In this document: positions 57,310-64,000 of the stretch, piece by piece
Position numbering within the stretch: position 1 is the stretch's first letter
How the letters are laid out: the number at the start of each line of letters is the position of its first letter
Origin: Russula earlei
Taxonomy: Eukaryota > Basidiomycota > Agaricomycetes > Russulales > Russulaceae
Length of the DNA stretch: 64,000 bases
Direction: 5' to 3'
NCBI GenBank assembly: GCA_025769875.1
Contig: JAGFNK010000067.1
Location: 1-64,000 of the forward strand
The notes under the pieces: generated by a model
Seen by the model: the letters and a program-made list of their open reading frames with translations, nothing else
Databases searched by the model: none
Told to the model about the DNA's origin: nothing
Made by a program: the position numbers and the translations under genes

Positions 57310-59212
57310 TGCGGGAAGTGGAGTTGGGGACAGAAGGCGAGGTGAAGAAGAGGGTGCGGAGAAGGGGAGGACATGACAAGGGCTTTATATCGTCAACAAC
57401 ACACGACAACGCAACGCAACGAGCGAAGAACTCGCGTGTGTTTCTCTCACACACAACGCTGATGTAATCACACGGATGTCCAAGACGTAAGCGAACTGAC
57501 GAGGCTTGTATTCCCGATTGGGGTGCTTACATGATGATGACCAACTTTGGCCTTGAAAAGCGAACAAATCGCTTGTCCTGCCCTGCTCCTGCTGACTGAC
57601 TGACTCAATCCATCTCTCCAAAGTCTATCGCCCATCCTGCCATTGGCCCTTTCAAATAGCCCATCCCCTCTTGCGTGTTCCGTGTTGCGCCCTTATGCCG
57701 GAGCGCACTGTCACCGCCGCCTGCTGCGTGGCGGCTAATTTAGACCACGTGGATCATCGAGTGACTAATCGTCCATCGCTAGTCAGACCGTTCCCACCGC
57801 AAAGTCCCAGAACCTAAGCCTTTTGACCAGCATTGTCGCGATCATGGGAACCCTTCATCCCCGAGCCTCTGCTTCTGTGAGGAGAATATATCCTTGTGGA
57901 CGTTTCAAACATCATTTGCGTGAAGAGAGCCCAGTTCATTCATTTCGCAAGGTTTTTGACGTTCAGCGTTCGGCGCCGAACCGCCCGCCATCCCCAGCTA
58001 CGCTACTCATACCCATACAGGAGTAAAGCCATATCTGAACAAGTTTCGTTCCGCCGACTCTAAACGGGAGCAATGACGCCATCTTCCTGATACAATCATA
58101 ACATAAACGTGGGCTGTGAACCCACCATCCATCCACGTTAGCGCCGACGTCGAGCGCATGAACGCCCGCGTTGATTTGCGGGAGCAGAGAGGCACACCGT
58201 AATACGCGGGGGCGGGCAAGGCATGCATTTGCAGAGGCGGACGCATGATACGCGCGGTCAACAGTCCGGTATGTCCTTCGTGCTCGGGCGACGATGGCGG
58301 ACTTGACGTATCCATATCAAGATGAGAGACGCACTTGTCGGATCGTGATGGGACGGACGCGTAGAGGCCACCTCACAATTTTACTTTTGCCTGATCGCGG
58401 AAGCACGGAATCGGAATCCGGAATCTGTTAGCAATCGTTCGTCGTTCCCCGCAACCGTCCCGAACTCGTCGCATCGTTCAATAATGCTGTGGAGGAGGTG
58501 ATCCGCTCTGTCGCCCCCCAGCCCATGCGTTGCTTGCCCCGCTGTCACTGATCTGTTCTCATGCGTGACAATATAATAGTTGTCAAGTGGCGTGAGTCCT
58601 CCCTCGTTTGGCCCTCGAAGGATAGATACCGTCAGTGGAGATCGTCCCATCGTGATGATGTCTTGTGTGCGTCATGCCTCTGCTGCTCATACTTTTCTCA
58701 TCCGAGTTCGACAGTAGGCACGTGTGGGCGAACCACGTTTGTATCAGTGTAGAGAGAGGCCAACGTGTCCCACGTCTCACGCGGTTCGCAAAGCTGGGAG
58801 GGTCGTCGCTCGCCGGCGTTGGCATTGGCTTGCAGACGAGTAACCGGTTAGACTTGCGCTGTCGGCCTCGGACATCATGCTTCACGAACGATGGATGTCA
58901 TGTCAATAATTTATTACAAGCTTACATATGTGCGGCCACACGATCACTGCGGATATCGGATATCGGATATATATATAGAACGAACAAGAGCCAGCCATAG
59001 TCCTTTCTCGGATCCTCGTAGCCACGGTGCAACACCAAAAGATTCACGATCCTCAGTCAGCACTCCGAGTCAGCGGACGACGACGACGACGACGACGACA
59101 CTCATCCTCAGCCTCTTCCTGCACCCTGAATCACTACAAACAGTGGAACTGCCCCCTTTTGATGCGATGGTCACTTGCGAGGGGACGAAACCGGACGCTC
59201 GTCGCGCCCTCG
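57310..59212. other. Intergenic, no clear gene
   Basis: About 1.9 kb. A minus-strand frame at 58007-58315 (ATG start, 102 aa) is possible but has no motif. Short repeats: GGATATC units then (TA)n at 58954-58977, and a run of about eight GAC triplets at 59078-59100. Otherwise nothing recognisable. Confidence 0.4.
57384..57389 (-). promoter_or_regulatory. TATA box of the AIFM2-like gene
   Basis: TATAAA on the minus strand within GATATAAAGCCC, 75 bp upstream of the start codon. Position and sequence fit a core promoter. Confidence 0.45.
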
Positions 59213-60225
59213 TCAATATCTGGGCGCATGTGAGCCGAAGCGCACGTGGTGGCGACTGTTGCCCCCAGCCATAGCGCGGGCGGTGGCCGCGTTGTCGTGG
59301 TGGTACGAATCTAGCACCGACCCCCACAAGACCAATACAATCAACGTCCGATAGGCAAAGCGCACACAGCTTGCAACTCACGCATCCCGGGAGACATGGA
59401 GCTCATGCTCGACATCCCCATGCTCGAACCCGCATACGGGTCACCGCCGTACCCTCCGCGTCGGTGGTCGTTCCCGTACATGCCTTGGTACGGCTGCTGC
59501 TGCTGGAAGCCGCCGCCGTACGCCGGGCCGTATCTGGACGGCGCCATGGACGACGGGCGATGCGGCTGCGGGAATCGCCCCCCGTGAGAAGAAGAATACG
59601 AGTAGTCGTGCGCGTCCATCCCCGCGTACGGTTCCGCGAAGGGATCGTGGGCCCCCGGGTGGTCGTACAGGCCGTCGCCGGACTGCAAGCCAAAGCCGGG
59701 CGGGGGCTGGGAGTGTGCCCTCGCCCTCGGAGAAAAGCCGCAGTTCGCACAGCGCGAGACCCGGCTCGTCGGGCCTCGCCCCCCGTACGCGTACGCGTTC
59801 GCGAAGCCCCCTCCGCCCTGCCTCGAATGACCCCACTCGCCCTCCGTACCACCCTGCAAGGACTGCGTGCCACACCGCGGGCAATGATAGGGCACGCCCT
59901 GCGTCCAGGCGCCCTCGCCAAAGCTACCATGGCGAGTGCTCCCTCGCCCGTATGAGGCCAAGTCGTCCCGATAGTCTGTACGTCCCCCTGCGGCGAGCTA
60001 CGGTCAGTTCGCGATTCGGTCGACTATCGTCCGTCACATACGTCTTCCAGTCGGTGACATCCCGGGCTCCTGGTACGGGTCCTCGTACTCGATATCCTCG
60101 GGTCCATCATCGACCAACTGTGGCATCCTACCGGTGGAATACGGGGGTGGGGCTTGATCTGGGTAGCCCTCCCCCCAGCGGTGCTCGTCAAACTGGTGGG
60201 ATTTATGCTTGCGGGAGCGGAACAT
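59213..60225 (-). CDS. Zinc-ribbon Gly/Tyr/Ser-rich protein, cluster member 1
   Basis: An uncharacterised gene. Exon 1 (60225-60042) starts MFRSRKHKSHQFDEHRWGEG. A 54-nt intron (60041-59988) leads to a long exon with DYRDDLASYGRGSTRHGSF, then a split Cys pair set: VPYHCPRCGTQSLQGG and, about 45 residues later, SRCANCGFSPRARAHS, probably one C-x2-C...C-x2-C zinc ribbon. The remainder is low-complexity, rich in Gly, Tyr, Ser, Met and Gln (QQQQPYQGMYGNDHRRGGYG), a composition typical of disordered nucleic-acid-associated proteins. The 3' end is ambiguous: read through, the stop is at 59341; using a good GTGAGT donor near 59387 and a TAG acceptor, it ends at 59213 after a His/Arg-rich tail. Same strand as the two Cys-rich genes to the right. 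Function unknown. Confidence 0.6.
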
Positions 60226-60432
60226 ATTGGGGGTGATCAAGGCCAAGCTCCATCATTTCGACTTGGTTATGTGGAGATTTCATGAGGCTTTCGGGGGCTG
60301 TGTCCTAGGAAAGACCCCAGATAGAGTCATGCGGCGGCACTGTAATAGGATTGCGCCATCCGATCACTCCAGTAGTTATCAGACTTGTATCTCGGCCCGC
60401 AACGGCAAACGATCTATGTATTGCAAATATAC

Positions 60433-61289
60433 CTATGGTTGATACGGTCCTTGCCATCCATTAAACCTTGATCCACCGTTCGGAGGACCCGACCCACGTA
60501 CGGCATTGCTCCAACTGACGGGGCTGGGGTTGGGAAGCATCCCGGATGGGGCCAATGTCGTCGACGATTGCCACTTTGGGTACGGCTGATGACCAGGTCG
60601 TTGGTGCTGGCGATCTTGCGGGTGGGAGCGCCGCCGCCGCTCCTCTTGCAGCTCCTGCTCTTCCCGTCGCTGCTCTGCCCACATTTGGCAGAGCAATCCA
60701 CAGAATTCGCTGTCGGTGCGGCTGGGACAATTGCCACAGGCGGGGCACACGGGGAAACCAAGACGCTCCACGGCGTCCCTGATGCGCGGGGGGGGGGGCG
60801 GCGGGGGCAATATTTCGGTCAGTACCGGGACACGATCGGGGCGACCCTTACGAGAACGAGTACAAACTGCATGTGATCGCGCGAGCAGAACTCGCTCAGC
60901 TCCCCCGTTCTCAAGTCCAGCGTCACGGGGCGGCGGCAGCCCGGATAGCGACACGGGGCCGTCGGAACCGCCGGGGGCTGCCCGTACTGCTGCTGATGCT
61001 GTGGTGGCGCGCGAGGAGCGGACCCCATGGGATAGACGGACCCTCGTGCGCGCTTTGACGTGTCTGTCAATGCCCGGGGTTGTGAGGATCACGTTCGCCA
61101 CATGCATAAGAGGGGCACACTTGAGGAGCCTTGCGGCGAGATCTGTGCAGAGTATCCCCACTCGTCGGGCATCTCGCTCTCACGCGGGAGGGTGGGTTGA
61201 TAAGACGCTACATGCTGGGCTTGGAGGGGGAACTGCTGCTGCTGCTGGGGTTGGGCCGAGTGCTGTGGCTGGGGGGTATAATAGGCGTT
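60433..61289 (-). CDS. Cys-rich protein with C-x4-C-x16-C-x3-H motif, cluster member 2 (5' end unresolved)
   Basis: An uncharacterised gene. The first exon I can see begins at 61289 after an acceptor and encodes a Gln/Pro/Tyr-rich stretch (NAYYTPQPQHSAQPQQQQQ). A 57-nt intron follows. The next exon holds a PxAPPQHQQQYG linker and the metal-binding-type CRYPGCRRPVTLDLRTGELS with EFCSRDHMQFV. After another intron comes CPACGNCPSRTDSEFCGLLC, then a charged helix (MWAEQRREEQELQEERRRR) and a Gln/Pro/Ser tail ending GPYQP. The Cys/His spacing is identical to that of cluster member 3. The intron between the two metal sites (about 60766-60850 on the + strand, with a run of 10 or more C's complement) does not restore the frame cleanly: one surplus base or a non-standard acceptor must be assumed. 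Upstream exons, probably within 61300-61800, could not be assigned. Confidence 0.6.
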
Positions 61290-62444
61290 CTTGAGGTTTA
61301 GAAAAAAAAAAGGGGTGGCTGGTCAGAAATCCGAAGACGGCATCGCCCTGTGGAGAGAAGGTATACCTCATAGGAAGCGCCAGGTAGGAGTGGGAGAAAA
61401 TGATCCATGGTTGTTGAAATTCAACGATTTGAATGTTGATAGGTTCTTGGACGGGGTGGTGAGCGGTAAGGGGGGAGAGGAGAAGGTCGTGGCCCCCAAC
61501 GTCGCATGGCTGTTCCAACGATCCGATTCTCCCTCCCTGATAAACGCGGTCTGTGCAGCGAAGGCTGTATCCATGCACGTGATTCCACACAGGTGACTCG
61601 ACTCGATTGACAACCCAACCAAAGCAGAACTCGACGTTGAGCGCCAGTGCGCGCACGTTTTTACCCGCTGGGAACCCCCCAGTTGATGGGAAGGGAAGGC
61701 AGAGACCGACCGTACAGCCCCGGTCCTCGGGACCAACGACACCATTTCGACACCACAACATGAATATGGAATACCGCACTCTCGGTTCCTCCCATCCCAT
61801 GTCCTCGCGCCCCGTACGCGTCCACGTTCGGTCCTCGACGACCCGGAAGGGAAGGGGAGAGATCTATCGCACCCGACCTCCCTATCTTTACGTCCACTTG
61901 TAAAATTTTAAACGCCGGTCGAGCTGACGCAGCGCAGCGAACGTGCTATAGTATCAATGTGCGCATGGAGGAGCGTGTGATCGGAGAGGGGGCTTGCGTC
62001 CCGCATGGGGTGACTTGGTGGAGTGGACTAAGAGTGGGCATTCCCCACACATGCGATGTAGTAGTAAACTGCGTATGGCCATATCGCTGTGCCCTTGAGC
62101 ACCCAAAAATCTTATCACATCAGAGCAGTCGAAACCCGTTTGATACGGGGTTGTAACCAAGGAAGGAGAGTATATATTGCAATCATGATTCGGTATGGCT
62201 GGAGGGGCACTGTAACAAGATGAACACGACGCCAGCATCATGGGGAGGCTGATTGGGCAAGTCAGAATGTCATGGGTAATATAGTGAGTGATACACATGG
62301 GTTCGGAAGTTGCATTCACACGCGACCTGGACGTCTTCCCTACGATGTCTTAGTAGAGAATGGTCCGAGGCGAGTCGGTCAGCACAAAGGGAAGTCATCC
62401 TGAGCGGCAATATTCAGCTGGTCCGCCTGCGTCAGAGCCGGGAG
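61290..62444. other. Unassigned 5' exons of member 2 and intergenic DNA
   Basis: The part near 61300-61800 probably contains the promoter and first exon(s) of the cluster member 2 gene, since an exon-like minus-strand segment ending SYLALPMR precedes a GTATAC donor at about 61363, but I cannot fix a start. From 61900 to 62444 I see nothing beyond likely 3' untranslated region of cluster member 3. Confidence 0.35.
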
Positions 62445-63933
62445 CTATGACCCCCGGAAGCCGCAGTGGGGACAAGAACCCCACGGCGAGTACATCCCAC
62501 CACATCTGGGGCAGGATGATACACGTCCTGGAGTTGGGGATGACAGCTGACCGTCAGCTTGTAATTTAGGGACCAAGTCCAACTAGTCACGTACCCCCCC
62601 CTGGTGCCGAGTGAGAAGGACCATAGTCCGGCTTGTTGACAGAAGGTGTCCTGCCCGAAGAACTGACCCAATCGGCAGATGCGGAAGGCAATACTAGTGT
62701 AGGTGATCCCATCTGAGCCGCCGAAAATTCGGCAGATATTGGATGGTCCCAGTTCTGCTGCTGTGGCTGTTGTGACCCAACGTGGCCGCAGCGCGGACAA
62801 GGCGGTAAGGGTCTATTGAAGACAGCACCTGCCTCCCGGTGCTCGCTTCTGCCACGCGGCAAGGACGGCGTGTATGTCGCATGGCAGTTGGGGCAGCGTA
62901 CAAGTTCTGGAGTTTGGGACGACGGCCGACGGTCAGCTTGTGATTTAGAGACCGAGTCCGACCAGTCACGTACCCTCGGCTGGTGCTGGCCAGCTTGACC
63001 CCGAGAAATGATGGCCCGCCTGGGGGTTGCTGGTAGAAGGTGTCCTGTTTTGCGGAGCACCAGCCCAAATGGGAGCTCCGGGAGGCGATACTTGTGGTCC
63101 AGTCTGAGCTACCGAACTTGAAGCCGTGCCAGATCTTGAACGAGGCCAACCCTGCGATTGTAGTTTCTGCGCTTCATACCTCTCGCAGGAAAGCCCACAG
63201 TACTTGCTGTTCCTGCGGCGAGGACACTTCTCACACGAAAGGCACACGGAGACACCACGCTGTATATCTCCCCTAGAAGCCCAAAGGGCAACACTCAGCC
63301 CCAGAACACGGTCAAGGTTCCGTAAGAAGACCACGAACAACATATGATCCCGCGAGCAGTATTCGCTGGGCTCCCCCGTTCCCTTATCTATTGTCACAGG
63401 CCGGCTGCAGTTCGGGAAGCGACAAGTAGCAACACCTGTGCGTGCTGTTGATAGTCCAGTCCATCGGATTTCATAAGCATACAAACGAAGGGCTCACATG
63501 GATCGTGGGGTATGCCCTGCGATTGGTGCATCACTTCGCCAGGAACTCCATGGCGTTCACTAGTAGGGATTGAATAATCAGAATAATTTGGCCCCCCACT
63601 GGGGTACGGGGGATAAGGGGTGGAGGGCGAGGGATAGTGTGATGAAGGCGGTAGTCCTGTTGGTGAGTGCGGAGTCGGTCCTTGCATCGGAGGTGGGCCA
63701 GGAGGAGGTAGAAATGAAGGGGGTGGTTGTGGTGATTGTCCTTGCGTCGGAGGTCGGCCATGAGGAAATTCTACAGTTTCCTGATGCTGACTAGGGTACG
63801 GTTGCGGGTGTGAGACGCCGTATTGGCCCCCCAGCGTTGATGGATCTAAGCGGGCGGGACCCTGAGTATGAGCACCAGCCACTGTTATAACCGTTGGCGC
63901 GCTGCTTACAGCTCTGCCCCGCCACCGGTACAT
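62445..63933 (-). CDS. Cys-rich zinc-binding-type protein with duplicated ribbon module, cluster member 3
   Basis: A 414-residue uncharacterised protein in five exons: 63933-63910, 63861-63498, 63435-62974, 62906-62595 and 62527-62445; every junction keeps the frame. The ATG gives MYRWRGRA. A Pro/Ser/Tyr-rich region follows, then CRFPNCSRPVTIDKGTGEPS with EYCSRDHMLFV (C-x4-C-x16-C-x3-H) and CLSCEKCPRRRNSKYCGLSC (C-x2-C-x2-C-x8-C-x3-C), a charged helix, and two zinc-ribbon-type modules: RCPNCHATYTP...PPCPRCGHVG and SCPRCGGMYSPWGSCPHCG. The last two introns (62907-62973 and 62528-62594) are both 67 nt and nearly identical, showing that an exon-intron unit was duplicated in tandem. The first Cys/His block resembles small zinc-binding motifs I recall from other mushroom proteins, but I cannot name the family. 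A stop just upstream in the same frame supports this start. Confidence 0.7.
62528..62594 (-). repeat. Duplicated intron copy B
   Basis: 67-nt intron sharing about 84% of positions with 62907-62973; both start GTACGTGACT, contain ACAAGCTGAC, and end CAACTCCAG or AAACTCCAG. Part of a roughly 0.3-0.4 kb tandem duplication within the gene. Confidence 0.85.
62907..62973 (-). repeat. Duplicated intron copy A
   Basis: 67-nt intron, the partner of 62528-62594. Flanking exon sequence also matches: GGACACCTTCT occurs upstream of both introns at a similar distance. Confidence 0.85.
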
Positions 63934-64000
63934 AGGAATCCGGGAATGGTGCCCGGCCTTGCCTCAGATCTGACGTCGAGCGACCCTGCTGTGGGCGTGA
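63934..64000. other. Upstream edge of the window
   Basis: 67 bp upstream of the proposed start of cluster member 3. An alternative open frame runs through it on the minus strand but is out of phase with the next exon. An upstream exon outside the window cannot be excluded. Confidence 0.3.

Noticed and set aside
58007..58315. 102-codon ATG-initiated frame on the minus strand
   Set aside because: No motif and no supporting context; not distinguishable from chance.

Overview
The window reads as nuclear DNA of a filamentous basidiomycete, most likely an agaricomycete. It is GC-rich, genes are split by many GT-AG introns of about 50-70 nt, and several proteins are types typical of mushroom-forming fungi (DUF7729, DUF1769, DUF2156, AMID-like, fungal 7TM-like membrane proteins). 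The exon structures were assembled by hand from reading frames, splice signals and protein family conservation. Unsplit open frames alone do not give these proteins.

Left part (1-21.8 kb): the decapping helicase Dhh1 (-), a DUF7729 surface-type protein (+) and a DUF1769 protein (+). Next comes a divergent pair: a free-standing DUF2156 aminoacyl-transferase-type protein (-) and a large HSL-type alpha/beta hydrolase (+), sharing an 886-bp intergenic region. A conserved 510-residue protein of unknown function (+) follows, then about 4.3 kb without a recognisable gene but rich in long A/T homopolymers.

Transposon island (about 21.86-28.3 kb): AT-richer, gene-free and layered. Three inverted-repeat elements sit inside one another, with an 829-bp solo LTR in the centre. 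To the right lies a deleted Copia-type retroelement with two 147-bp LTRs and a 5-bp target duplication, itself split by a 621-bp solo LTR of another family. A further inverted repeat follows.

Middle (28.3-43 kb): a gene-poor stretch with only a small DUF4748-like gene, then a large serine/proline-rich PH-domain protein (-) and a multi-pass membrane protein (+).

Right part (43-64 kb): a gene-dense run. A membrane-anchored ALDH3-type fatty aldehyde dehydrogenase (-) is head-to-head with an MFSD5-like transporter (+). Then come a WW-like multi-pass membrane protein (+), an auxin-efflux-carrier family transporter (-) head-to-head with a Kelch protein (+), protein-L-isoaspartate methyltransferase (+), an AIFM2/FSP1-like oxidoreductase (-), and a cluster of three same-strand cysteine-rich zinc-ribbon genes (-). 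The last two of these share an unusual C-x4-C-x16-C-x3-H plus C-x2-C-x2-C-x8-C-x3-C signature, and the last contains an internal exon-plus-intron duplication.

Several otherwise well-conserved genes carry exactly one surplus base, which may be assembly error or real lesions. The most interesting candidate system is the DUF2156/hydrolase pair, which looks like a possible sterol-lipid aminoacylation and deacylation module.
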